64,000 nt of DNA from Pseudomonas sp. ADAK18. Its GTDB lineage: Bacteria; Pseudomonadota; Gammaproteobacteria; Pseudomonadales; Pseudomonadaceae. Position 1 is the first letter of the stretch. Every line of letters begins with the position of its first letter. Shown here piece by piece: positions 1-7,662 of this stretch. The position numbers were made by a program, and so were the translations under genes. The stretch is from assembly GCF_012935695.1 (NCBI RefSeq), contig NZ_CP052859.1, positions 1,529,001 to 1,593,000 of the forward strand, read 5' to 3'. Under the pieces are notes generated by a model, which did not search any database, was not told where the DNA came from, and worked only from the letters and a program-made list of their open reading frames with translations.

Positions 1-138
1 AAGGCCGAGGGCAAGCCATTGCCTAGGGCGATCTTGCCGGGCATCGTGCTGAAAAGCCCGAAGATCACCCGTAACCTGACCACGGCCTGGTTCGCCAAGC
101 GGGTGGATGAGCGCTATCAGCGGTGCATGAAGCGTTAG
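1..138 (+). CDS. C-terminal fragment of an unidentified protein
   Basis: Frame 1 is open from the window edge and ends in TAG at 136-138, giving the last 45 residues of a protein. The tail is basic and ends RYQRCMKR. It has no motif I can assign, so no function is offered. Its stop overlaps the stop of the convergent DUF4349 gene: the bases TTAG at 135-138 serve both strands. The upstream part lies outside the window. It is probably a real gene because the frame is clean and the stop abuts the neighbour's exactly. Confidence 0.5.
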   Translation, partial: KAEGKPLPRAILPGIVLKSPKITRNLTTAWFAKRVDERYQRCMKR

Positions 139-929
139 GTGCGACGCTTGACGAACTTGCGCCACAACCAGACCCACAACCACAACACCGGGAAGGCCAG
201 GATCACGAACGGCAACACATAGCTGACCCGTTCCAGGGCATCGGCGGTGCCGTTCACCAGGTTGTCCCCCAGGTTGCTGAACATCCGGCTGAAGCGTGAC
301 TGCTGCTGCGAACCGTCGGAGGCCCGGAAGTTCAGGGTCACGCGGTTGGTGTCCAGGCGCCGCTGCTGGCCGGCGGCGGCCTGGGCCAGCTCCTGCAAGT
401 CGTTCTCGATGCTCGCTTGTTCCTTGCTCAAGGTGATCAGGTCACCCACGGTGATGTCCTTGCGCTTGGCCAGCTCATCCAGGCGCTGTTGCTGCGCCAG
501 CAAGCGTTCCTGACGGCGGCGAACGTCGGCCACAGCGTCGGCCAGGTCCTCGGCGGTGGTGATGCGCTGGCCCAGTTTCCCACCTTCGGCCGCCATGGCC
601 ACCATCGGTTCGACACCGGTGGGTGCGATGCGCAAGACAATCTCGCCACCGCTGCTGTCCTCCTTGATGCCCAGGATATTGCAGGCGCCAAAGCGCGCCG
701 ATTCGCAAGCCTCGCGTGTCGCCTGCATGCGTGGCGCCAGCAGCGCGGCGGGCAGGGACAGGTTCAACTCGTGCTCATAGGCTAACTGCGCACCGGCCCG
801 GCCTTGTTCGCCACTGATTACTGTGGCTTCGGAATGGGTCTTGGGCGAGCAACCGCCAAGGGCCAGGCCGGCGAACAGGATCAGTACGGTGTTGCGGAGC
901 AGGGAGGGATTGCCGTCCAGGTGGCGCAT
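135..929 (-). CDS. DUF4349 domain-containing lipoprotein
   Basis: 264 residues. The N-terminus is a lipoprotein signal: a hydrophobic run from about residue 14, then the lipobox LALGGC with Cys27 as the predicted lipidated residue. The middle (about 125-200) is rich in Leu, Glu, Lys, Gln and Arg and looks coiled-coil. A hydrophobic Trp-rich segment near 238-258 is followed by a basic tail (WRKFVKRRT), typical of a C-terminal membrane anchor. This layout (exported N-half, coiled coil, final TM helix) fits DUF4349 proteins, whose function is not established. It is transcribed alone and convergently with the preceding gene. Confidence 0.8.
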   Translation of the reverse strand: MRHLDGNPSLLRNTVLILFAGLALGGCSPKTHSEATVISGEQGRAGAQLAYEHELNLSLPAALLAPRMQATREACESARFGACNILGIKEDSSGGEIVLRIAPTGVEPMVAMAAEGGKLGQRITTAEDLADAVADVRRRQERLLAQQQRLDELAKRKDITVGDLITLSKEQASIENDLQELAQAAAGQQRRLDTNRVTLNFRASDGSQQQSRFSRMFSNLGDNLVNGTADALERVSYVLPFVILAFPVLWLWVWLWRKFVKRRT

Positions 930-1086
930 TGCGGTTCCTTGGGGAATAAGCAGGAGGTCGAAGGCGATTAAAGCGGTTCTTGGGGATTAACGCAAAGTAT
1001 CGCCGGGGATTTGCGGGGCTGATCTTGATAGCTGCGATAGGCACGCCGAGTTACACCTCAAGCCAGACTCCCAAGAGGAACTCGTC

Positions 1087-1500
1087 ATGATCACTATTCC
1101 TGAAGGTTTCATCCCTCTAGCCCGCAGCAGCCCGCTGTTGGACCTGCTTGGTCCGGTGTATTGCCGGGGCGAAGGCCTGCAACTGGAAATCGGCCTGCGT
1201 GCCGACCCGCGTCACGCCAATGGGCGCGGCACAGTACATGGTGGTGTGTTGGCAACCCTGGCGGATATCGGCATGGGTTACGCCATGGCGTTTTCCAGCG
1301 AGCCGCCGCTGGCACTGATTACGGCGAGCATGACCCTGGACTATATGGGCGCCGTGCAGGTGGGAGAGTGGATCGAGGTGCGGCTGGATAACCACAAGCG
1401 TGGCCGGCAGATGGCGTTTGCTACAGTCAGCTTGCAGGTGGGGGAGAAGGTGGTAGTGCGGGCGAGTGCGGTGTTTGCGGTGCCGCAGGTCCAGGGCTGA
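1087..1500 (+). CDS. PaaI-family hotdog thioesterase
   Basis: 137 residues, the normal size for a single hotdog-fold acyl-CoA thioesterase of the PaaI/YbgC-like group. The core motif is HGGVLATLAD at 51-60, where the HGG loop and the downstream acidic residue form the usual active-site region. The start is supported by AGAGGAAC about 6 bases before ATG 1087. It probably hydrolyses an acyl- or aryl-CoA in the cytoplasm; the substrate cannot be read from sequence. It stands alone, followed by a REPIN-like repeat. Confidence 0.85.
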   Translation: MITIPEGFIPLARSSPLLDLLGPVYCRGEGLQLEIGLRADPRHANGRGTVHGGVLATLADIGMGYAMAFSSEPPLALITASMTLDYMGAVQVGEWIEVRLDNHKRGRQMAFATVSLQVGEKVVVRASAVFAVPQVQG

Positions 1501-1525
1501 TCACGATTTTTTGACCAAGCAAGAC

Positions 1526-1659
1526 CTGTGGCGAGCGGGCTTGCCCGCGTTGGGCTGCGAAGCGGCCCTAAAACCTGACACCTCAATCGGTCTGAAAAAA
1601 TGCGGTGTCTGTATTGGGGCTGCTTCGCAGTCCAACGCGGGCTTGCCCGCTCGTCACAG
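1526..1659. repeat. REPIN-like inverted repeat (GTGGCGAGCGGGC family)
   Basis: The ends are inverted copies: CTGTGGCGAGCGGGCTTGCC on the left and its near reverse complement (GGGCTTGCCCGCTCGTCACAG region) on the right, each with an internal GCGGGCTTGCCCGC palindrome. It fills the gap between the thioesterase and the thiolase gene. A sister copy lies at 35092-35226. Confidence 0.8.
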
Positions 1660-1689
1660 TCGGGCCTGTTCTGTGTTGCTCGCTACAAG

Positions 1690-2871
1690 TCAGCTGCGTT
1701 CGAGCGCCAATGCCACACCCTGACCGCCACCGATGCACAAGGTCGCCAGACCTTTCTTGGCATCACGCTTGATCATTTCGTGAAGCAGGGTCACCAGCAC
1801 TCGGCAACCTGACGCACCGATCGGGTGACCGATGGCAATCGCGCCGCCGTTGACGTTGACCTTGGCCGCATCCCACTCCAGTTCCTTGCCCACTGCCAGC
1901 GACTGCGCGGCAAAGGCTTCGTTGGCTTCGATCAGGTCCAGGTCATCCAGTTTCCAGCCGGCCTTGTCCAGGCAACGACGGGTGGCCGAGACCGGGCCAA
2001 TGCCCATGATCGCCGGATCAACGCCAGCATTGGCGTAGCTCGCGATGCGGGCCAGTACCGGCAGGCCGAGGGACTTGGCCTTGTCAGCACTCATCAACAG
2101 CACCGCAGCGGCGCCGTCGTTGAGGCTGGAAGCATTGCCAGCGGTAACGCTGCCGTCTTTCTTGAACGCCGGCTTGAGCTTGGCCAAGGATTCTGCCGTC
2201 GTGCCAGCACGGGGTTGTTCGTCCACCGAGAAGGCAATCGGGTCGCCCTTGCGTTGGGGAATCAGGATTGGCGTGATCTCATCGGCAAAACGCCCGGCCT
2301 CAACGGCGGCAGTGGCTTTTTGCTGGGACGCAGCGGCGAACGCATCCTGGGCTTCACGGCTGATGCCGTACTTGTCCACCAGGTTCTCGGCGGTGATGCC
2401 CATGTGGTAGTCGTTGAACGCATCCCACAGACCGTCGGTGATCATGCTGTCGAGCATCTTGGCGTGACCCATGCGCAGGCCGGTGCGGGCGGCTGGTAGG
2501 ACATAGGGCGCAAGGCTCATGTTCTCCATGCCGCCGGCGATGATCACGTCGGCGTCACCGCAACGGATCGCTTGCGCTCCTAAATGCAGGGCCTTGAGGC
2601 CTGAGCCGCAAACCTTGTTCAGGGTCATGGCCGGCACGGCGTGTGGCAGGCCGGCGAGGATGGAAGCCTGGCGTGCGGGGTTCTGGCCCGAGCCTGCGGT
2701 GAGTACTTGGCCGAGGATTACTTCGTCCACTTGCGCGGGGTCAAGGCCCGTCTGCTCCAGCAGGCGGCGGATCACCGCAGCGCCCAGCTCCGGTGCCGGG
2801 ATACTGGCCAGGGAGCCCTGAAAGCTGCCCACGGCGGTGCGGGTGGCAGCAACAATGACGACGTCTTGCAT
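1690..2871 (-). CDS. atoB: acetyl-CoA C-acetyltransferase (thiolase)
   Basis: 393 residues from ATG 2871, which has GAGGAAAG just upstream. A GTG five codons earlier (2884-2886) overlaps the previous gene's stop and is less likely. It is a typical type II thiolase: nucleophile Cys88 in [20 protein letters not shown] with His349, and CIGGGQG with the second catalytic Cys379. It condenses or cleaves acetoacetyl-CoA in the cytoplasm. It is the last gene of a three-gene operon after the two CoA-transferase subunits. In P. aeruginosa the matching order dhcA-dhcB-atoB takes 3-dehydrocarnitine or acetoacetate to acetyl-CoA. Confidence 0.92.
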   Translation of the reverse strand: MQDVVIVAATRTAVGSFQGSLASIPAPELGAAVIRRLLEQTGLDPAQVDEVILGQVLTAGSGQNPARQASILAGLPHAVPAMTLNKVCGSGLKALHLGAQAIRCGDADVIIAGGMENMSLAPYVLPAARTGLRMGHAKMLDSMITDGLWDAFNDYHMGITAENLVDKYGISREAQDAFAAASQQKATAAVEAGRFADEITPILIPQRKGDPIAFSVDEQPRAGTTAESLAKLKPAFKKDGSVTAGNASSLNDGAAAVLLMSADKAKSLGLPVLARIASYANAGVDPAIMGIGPVSATRRCLDKAGWKLDDLDLIEANEAFAAQSLAVGKELEWDAAKVNVNGGAIAIGHPIGASGCRVLVTLLHEMIKRDAKKGLATLCIGGGQGVALALERS

Positions 2872-2882
2872 GGAATCTTTCC

Positions 2883-3548
2883 TCACTGGGCAGCGAACTG
2901 CATTTCTGGAACATGGTCCGGGACGATCAGTTTACCGGCGGTCTTGCTGACAATCTCTTCAACACTGACGCCAGGTGCGCGTTCCTTGAGGACAAAAGCG
3001 CCATTTTCGATTTCCAGGTAAGCCAGGTCCGTCAGTACGCGCTTGATGCAGTTGGCACCGGTCAGCGGCAGGCTGCAACGGCTCAGCAGCTTGGACTCAC
3101 CGTCCTTGGAGGCGTGGGTCATGATCACGATGATGTTGTCCGCACCGGCTACCAGATCCATGGCACCACCCATGCCTTTGACCAGCTTGCCGGGGATCAT
3201 CCACGAGGCGATGTTGCCCTGGACGTCGACTTCAAAAGCACCCAGCACCGTCAGGTCGACATGCCCGCCGCGAATCATCGCGAAGGACTCGGCGGAGGAA
3301 AAGATCGAGGCGCCGACGCGGGCGGTGACGGTCTGTTTGCCGGCGTTGATCATGTCGGCATCGATGGTTTCTTCGGTCGGAAAGGGGCCCATGCCCAGCA
3401 AGCCGTTTTCCGACTGCAGCATCACTTCCATGCCGTCGGGGATGTAGTTGGCCACCAGGGTCGGAATGCCGATGCCGAGGTTGACGTAGAAACCGTCCTG
3501 CATTTCGCGGGCGACGCGTTGAGCCATTTGTTCGCGGGTAAGCGCCAT
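2883..3548 (-). CDS. dhcB: 3-oxoacid / 3-dehydrocarnitine CoA-transferase subunit B
   Basis: 221 residues from ATG 3548, preceded by AAGGAGAC. Family I CoA-transferase beta subunit: the catalytic glutamate lies in [12 protein letters not shown] (Glu47), which takes CoA as a thioester intermediate. The subunit pairs with the product of the gene just upstream. Acetoacetate (AtoA/ScoB) and 3-dehydrocarnitine (DhcB) transferases cannot be told apart by motif. The DhcB name rests on the neighbourhood: atoB downstream and a divergent LysR gene, as in the P. aeruginosa dhc locus. Confidence 0.87.
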   Translation of the reverse strand: MALTREQMAQRVAREMQDGFYVNLGIGIPTLVANYIPDGMEVMLQSENGLLGMGPFPTEETIDADMINAGKQTVTARVGASIFSSAESFAMIRGGHVDLTVLGAFEVDVQGNIASWMIPGKLVKGMGGAMDLVAGADNIIVIMTHASKDGESKLLSRCSLPLTGANCIKRVLTDLAYLEIENGAFVLKERAPGVSVEEIVSKTAGKLIVPDHVPEMQFAAQ

Positions 3549-3582
3549 GTTTTGTCTCCTTATTATTCGGGCTGGGACGGGA

Positions 3583-4281
3583 TTATTTGCGGACGGTGCG
3601 CTGTTCGATGCGCTTCTCGAAGGTGCCGCAGATGATCCGGTCGACGTAGATGCCAGGGGTGTGGATCTGCGACGGGTCCAGCTCGCCCGGTTCAACGATT
3701 TCTTCGACTTCGACCACGGTGATCTTGCCGGCGGTGGCGGCTAGCGGGTTGAAGTTCTGTGCGGTGTGGCGGTAGATCACGTTACCGAAGTGGTCGGCTT
3801 TCCAGCCTTTGACGATGGCAAAGTCGCCGGTGATGGATTCTTCCATCAGGTATGGGCGACCGTTGAATTCGCGGGTTTCCTTGCCTTCGGCCACTGGGGT
3901 GCCAACGCCGGTGGCAGTAAAGAAGGCCGGGATACCGGCGCCGCCAGCGCGCATTTTTTCCGCCAGGGTACCTTGGGGCGTCAGGACCACTTCGATTTCG
4001 CCGCTGAGCAATTGCTTCTCGAACAGGGCGTTTTCACCGACGTAGGAGGCGATCACTTTGCTGATCTGCTTGCCTTCCAGCAACACGCCCAAACCGAAGC
4101 CGTCGACGCCGCAGTTGTTGGAAACCACGGTCAAGTCGCGGGTGCCTTTGCGCTTGATCTCATTGATGAGGTTTTCCGGGATCCCGCACAGGCCAAAGCC
4201 ACCGGCGAGGACCGTCATACCGTCTTCCAGACCCGCCAGCGCTTCCTCATAGGACGCCACGCGTTTATCGAAACCTGCCAT
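3583..4281 (-). CDS. dhcA: 3-oxoacid / 3-dehydrocarnitine CoA-transferase subunit A
   Basis: 232 residues from ATG 4281, with AGAGGTG 3-4 bases upstream. An in-frame start 11 codons earlier lacks a ribosome site. Alpha subunit of a family I CoA-transferase, with the oxyanion-hole loop GGFGLCGIP at 27-35 near the N-terminus. It is the first gene of the operon, 34 bases before subunit B. The substrate could be acetoacetate, 3-dehydrocarnitine or another 3-oxoacid; synteny favours carnitine breakdown. Expression is probably controlled by the divergent LysR regulator through the 133-base gap. Confidence 0.87.
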   Translation of the reverse strand: MAGFDKRVASYEEALAGLEDGMTVLAGGFGLCGIPENLINEIKRKGTRDLTVVSNNCGVDGFGLGVLLEGKQISKVIASYVGENALFEKQLLSGEIEVVLTPQGTLAEKMRAGGAGIPAFFTATGVGTPVAEGKETREFNGRPYLMEESITGDFAIVKGWKADHFGNVIYRHTAQNFNPLAATAGKITVVEVEEIVEPGELDPSQIHTPGIYVDRIICGTFEKRIEQRTVRK

Positions 4282-4353
4282 ATGCACCTCTTTTATTGTT
4301 TGTGGGCTAGCCATATGCCCCGAGTGTTGCGCTGACGAATTGATTTGTTAAGT

Positions 4354-4384
4354 TGTTTTTTAAGGTTGATTGATTTAAAAAACA
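4354..4384. promoter_or_regulatory. candidate LysR operator between dhcA and the LysR gene
   Basis: Perfect 10-base arms TGTTTTTTAA (4354-4363) and TTAAAAAACA (4375-4384) around an 11-base spacer. The site lies between divergent start codons at 4281 and 4415. The T...A dyad at this spacing resembles LysR-type sites. It is a candidate only. Confidence 0.45.
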
Positions 4385-4414
4385 GCACAATCGTCGGTTG
4401 TCTGGAGCAGCGTC

Positions 4415-5317
4415 ATGACAGTTAAACAGATGCGGGCCTTTCTTGCCGTGGCCCAGAGCCTGAGTTTTGCCGCCGCGTGTGAGCGCTTGCACCTTTCCCA
4501 GTCGGCCTTGAGCTTGACCATCAAAGGCCTGGAAGAAGGGTTGGGTGGGCGCTTGTTCAGCCGCAATACCCGCAACGTCGCGCTGACGCCCGAAGGCGAG
4601 TCGCTGTTGCCCCTGGCCCGGCGCCTGATTGCCGACTGGGATAACGCCGAGGACGAACTGCGCCAGCGCTTCACCTTGCAGCGCGGGCGGGTAACAGTTG
4701 CGGCGATGCCATCGTTCGCCGGCAACTTGCTGCCGCCGGTGCTGAAGATCTTTCGTGCGCGCTATCCCCAGGTCAACGTAACGGTCAACGACGTGATCAA
4801 CGAGCAGGTGCTGGAGATGGTTCGCGACCGTCAGGTGGAGTTAGGCGTGGCGTTCGAGCCGTCGGCCGGTTCGTCCTTGGCGTTTACCCCACTGTATTTG
4901 GATCGTTTTATTGCGGTCGTGCCGGGTGATTCGCCATTGGCCCGGATGGCCGAGATCGACTGGAAAACCTTGCTGGAGCAACCCTTCATTACCTTGCAGC
5001 GACCATCCACGGTGCGGGTGATGTTGGAAGAACACCTGGGGGCCCTGAACATGAAGTTGCCGGTGGCATTGGAGAGCCATCAATTGGCAACAGTGGGCAA
5101 AATGGTTGCCAGTGGATTGGGTGTCAGCGCGGTGCCGGCGCTCTGTGCGCGGCAGATGGAGGAGGCGGGCGCCCATTGCATCACCCTTCGGGCCCCGGTG
5201 ATCGAACGGCCGATTGGTGTCTTGACCAAACCCGGTCATGAACTGTCGGCGGCGGCCCAAGCCATGTTTGATATTTTTCGAGATGAGGCGGGGAAGGGAT
5301 GTTTCCCAGGGCTTTAA
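4415..5317 (+). CDS. dhcR: LysR-family transcriptional regulator of the CoA-transferase operon
   Basis: 300 residues. Residues 1-60 form the LysR winged helix-turn-helix (AACERLHLSQSALSLTIKGL, then LFSRNTRNVALTPEG). The rest is the substrate-binding effector domain. GGAGCAGCGTC precedes ATG 4415. It is divergent from the dhcAB-atoB operon, the usual arrangement for a regulator acting on a shared promoter region. In P. aeruginosa the gene at this position is DhcR, which responds to dehydrocarnitine; using that name here is inference from synteny. Confidence 0.82.
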   Translation: MTVKQMRAFLAVAQSLSFAAACERLHLSQSALSLTIKGLEEGLGGRLFSRNTRNVALTPEGESLLPLARRLIADWDNAEDELRQRFTLQRGRVTVAAMPSFAGNLLPPVLKIFRARYPQVNVTVNDVINEQVLEMVRDRQVELGVAFEPSAGSSLAFTPLYLDRFIAVVPGDSPLARMAEIDWKTLLEQPFITLQRPSTVRVMLEEHLGALNMKLPVALESHQLATVGKMVASGLGVSAVPALCARQMEEAGAHCITLRAPVIERPIGVLTKPGHELSAAAQAMFDIFRDEAGKGCFPGL

Positions 5318-5333
5318 GTTGGCACAAATACGT

Positions 5334-5420
5334 GTGGGAGCTGGCTTGCCTGCGATAGCTATTTAACATTCAACATAGTTGTCGACTATTAAACCGTTAT
5401 CGCAGACAAACAGCTCCCAC
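5334..5420. repeat. REPIN-like inverted repeat (GTGGGAGCTGGCTTGC family)
   Basis: GTGGGAGCTGGCTTGCCTGC at the left and an inverted, diverged copy ending CAGCTCCCAC at the right, about 87 bases apart, between two convergent genes. Confidence 0.65.
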
Positions 5421-5440
5421 CTTTAATCGAGTGGCGGGTT

Positions 5441-5770
5441 TCAGCAGTATCTATCGATTACTTTAACCTGCGAGTGGCCCTTGAGGTTCTGCCATTCGGT
5501 ATTAAGTGTGTGGAACACCTGCTCGATAAAGTTGCGATCGGCGGCAGCCTTTTTGCCGACATAACCCTGGCCACGGCGGTACATCTTCAGGCGTGCGGCC
5601 AGTTCGCGGTTATTGTTGTCGAACTCTTCTTCCAAGGTATGGGGCGCCAGGCAGTCAATATGGACCTGGCCCGATTTACCAATCCAGAGGATATGGTCGT
5701 CGAGCTTGTCTTTCTGCGCTGCGAACATCTCAGCCAATTCTTCAATAGTTGGTTGGTTGTTCAGATTCAT
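5441..5770 (-). CDS. hypothetical protein, 109 aa
   Basis: 109 residues that I do not recognise. It is hydrophilic and charged, begins with an acidic helix-like stretch (EELAEMFAAQKDKLDDH), and has a basic patch (RLKMYRRGQGYVGKKAAADR) before the end RYC. There is no signal peptide or membrane segment, so it is probably cytoplasmic. Codon use fits the neighbours. No strong ribosome site precedes ATG 5770. The roughly 450 bases upstream hold no convincing gene, so the transcript may have a long leader or its own promoter there. Confidence 0.65.
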   Translation of the reverse strand: MNLNNQPTIEELAEMFAAQKDKLDDHILWIGKSGQVHIDCLAPHTLEEEFDNNNRELAARLKMYRRGQGYVGKKAAADRNFIEQVFHTLNTEWQNLKGHSQVKVIDRYC

Positions 5771-6228
5771 GTGTAAGCCCCTTGACCAGTTGGCGATCTT
5801 CAGTTGATTCGTTAGTTGTCTCCGGTTCCGAAAACCGGGCGTCAGTGACGGTCTGCCGAGTACGGGCAGGGTCTTGAACCTGATGCATGTAGTCTTGCTG
5901 ATGAACTGCTACGCAATGGTTTCATAACGAAGACAAGCAGCGTTTGAGCTCCTTGTACCGATCCTTTCGGGCCGGTCAGCTTCATCAATCTGCCTTGTGG
6001 GCAGTGCACATCCGGAAAAAACAGCTCGGCGGTCAGACGAGCTTGTTCAAAACGCGTGTTACCAACGCTCCCGATCCGGGAGACGCTTGAATCATGCAAT
6101 TACAAAAAGGTTACGTCAACGATTATGTAGTGATTATTTTTGAGCACTACATAAATCGTTGTGGGGGCGGGAGAATGCGTGGAAACGTGACTTATGCGTC
6201 ATTTTTTGTGCGGTTGGTCGGGTGGTTT
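5771..6228. other. gene-free interval, 458 bases
   Basis: No convincing ORF. It contains a small hairpin with CCGGTT/AACCGG arms (5822-5838) about 50 bases before the 109-aa gene, and an AT-rich inverted repeat at 6117-6161. An 85-codon minus-strand ORF at 5842-6099 has no ribosome site and a low-complexity Ser/Arg-rich tail, so I do not call it. The DNA is visibly more AT-rich around 6100-6200 than its surroundings. Confidence 0.5.
6117..6161. promoter_or_regulatory. AT-rich inverted repeat, possible operator
   Basis: The left arm 6117-6132 (CAACGATTATGTAGTG) is matched by a right arm at 6145-6161 that is its reverse complement apart from one extra base. The loop is 12 bases. There is no T-run after either arm, so a protein-binding site is more likely than an intrinsic terminator. 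It lies between the sirtuin stop and the 109-aa gene's leader. Confidence 0.45.
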
Positions 6229-7080
6229 CTACTGCCCCAACCGCTCTACCAAGAGGGGTAGCAAACGCTCACAGGAGGCTTCGATCTTTACCTGCAGTAG
6301 CTCATCACCCCGGGTTTTACCCAGGTTGATGGCGATGACAGGTTTGTCCTGGTCAACCATCGTCTTGCACAGGCGAAAGGCCGAATAGGCCATCAGCGAC
6401 GAGCCCACCACCAACAATCCTTCGGCGTGCTCCACGGCGGCCATCGCCCTGGTTGCGGTGGCTTGGGCGACGTTCTCACCAAAAAACACCACGTCGGGTT
6501 TCAGCCGCTGGCCATTGCAATGCGGGCAGTGGGGCACCAGGAAACGCTCTTCGAAGGCAGGGTCCAGCAACGTGTCGCCGTCGGGGGCCTGGATGGCGTC
6601 GACACCGGCGAGGTAGGGGTTCTCGGCCTCCATCAGGTGCTGTATCAGGTCGCGCTCGCTGCGCAGATGGCAGTCGAGGCAGAGCACCCGGTGCAAGCTG
6701 CCATGCAATTCAATCACGTCACGGCTGCCAGCCTGATCATGCAGAGTGTCGACGTTCTGCGTGATCAGCCCCGTGATGAGCTGACGCTCTTGCAAGGTCG
6801 CCAGCGCGAGATGGGCCTTGTTCGGCTGCGCGAGGCGTACCCTCGGCCAACCGAGCATCGCCCGCGCCCAGTAGCGTCGCCGCGCTTGCGCGGTGGCCAG
6901 AAAATCCTGATACATCATCGGCGCCTTGCCCCGGCGCACGCCTTCGCTGTCGCGATAATCGGGAATCCCCGAAGACGTGCTGATACCCGCACCGGTCAGG
7001 ACCAGAAACCGCCGTTCGGCCATGGCCCGGTGCAGGATGTCGAGGTGAGTATCGGTTTGATGGTCCAGGGGATCGAGCAT
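6229..7080 (-). CDS. NAD-dependent protein deacylase, sirtuin (SIR2) family
   Basis: 283 residues. All core sirtuin motifs are present: GAGIS at 30-34 followed by GIPDYR, TQNVD at 107-111, the catalytic His126 in ELHGS, two zinc Cys pairs (C134/C137 and C185/C188), and a late NLG nucleotide-binding motif. The length and the Cys spacing resemble class II (SIRT4-like) sirtuins rather than E. coli CobB. It removes acyl groups from lysines using NAD+ in the cytoplasm. It starts 7 bases after the stop of the CBS-domain gene and is probably co-transcribed with it. Confidence 0.92.
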   Translation of the reverse strand: MLDPLDHQTDTHLDILHRAMAERRFLVLTGAGISTSSGIPDYRDSEGVRRGKAPMMYQDFLATAQARRRYWARAMLGWPRVRLAQPNKAHLALATLQERQLITGLITQNVDTLHDQAGSRDVIELHGSLHRVLCLDCHLRSERDLIQHLMEAENPYLAGVDAIQAPDGDTLLDPAFEERFLVPHCPHCNGQRLKPDVVFFGENVAQATATRAMAAVEHAEGLLVVGSSLMAYSAFRLCKTMVDQDKPVIAINLGKTRGDELLQVKIEASCERLLPLLVERLGQ

Positions 7081-7087
7081 GGAGCCC

Positions 7088-7528
7088 TCATTCGCCGCGA
7101 ATGTATTGTTCCAATTGTTTGATCAGGTCGGCCTGTTCGGCGATGGCTTCCTTGACCAGGTCACCGATGGACAGCAGGCCAAGGAGTTCTCCGTTCTCTA
7201 CCACAGGCAGGTGCCGCAGATGGCGGTCGGTCATGATATTCATGCAGGTCTCGACACTCTGGTGGGTGTCAACGGTAATCACCGGTGAATTCATGATCTC
7301 GTAGGCCTTGGTCGTCACGGAGGACAAACCATGGAGGATCACCTTACGGGCGTAGTCACGCTCACTGATTATCCCGGCTACCTTTCCATCCTTCATGACC
7401 GGCAAGGCCCCGACGTTTTTCGACGCCATCACGATCAGCGCCTCAAACACCGTGTGGTCATGGGGAATGGTGTGGACTTGCTGGTTTTGCTGGTCTTTGG
7501 ACTTGAGCAGTTGCGCAACGGTTTTCAT
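7088..7528 (-). CDS. CBS-domain pair protein
   Basis: 146 residues from ATG 7528 (GGAG about 5 bases upstream); a GTG three codons earlier is less likely. It consists of two CBS motifs, about 10-65 and 75-135, with typical GIISERDYARKV and GLLSIGDLVKEA signatures, and nothing else. Such stand-alone Bateman modules bind adenosyl nucleotides and act as energy or redox sensors. The tight coupling to a sirtuin gene suggests a shared NAD/adenylate theme, but that is inference. Confidence 0.85.
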   Translation of the reverse strand: MKTVAQLLKSKDQQNQQVHTIPHDHTVFEALIVMASKNVGALPVMKDGKVAGIISERDYARKVILHGLSSVTTKAYEIMNSPVITVDTHQSVETCMNIMTDRHLRHLPVVENGELLGLLSIGDLVKEAIAEQADLIKQLEQYIRGE

Positions 7529-7662
7529 GGAGGCCACTCCGGTGTTGTTATCGTTGGGAGGTTAGCAGTTCCTACAGAATCCTAGACCGCCCGCGACGGG
7601 GCAAGGTCCAAAGCGCCACATAACCGGTCGAAAAACGTCATTGTCGGGAATTTTTGGTTGTT

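Noticed and set aside
5842..6099. An 85-codon minus-strand ORF
   Set aside because: No ribosome site, low-complexity Ser/Arg/Ala tail and no family resemblance; the interval is better described as gene-free.
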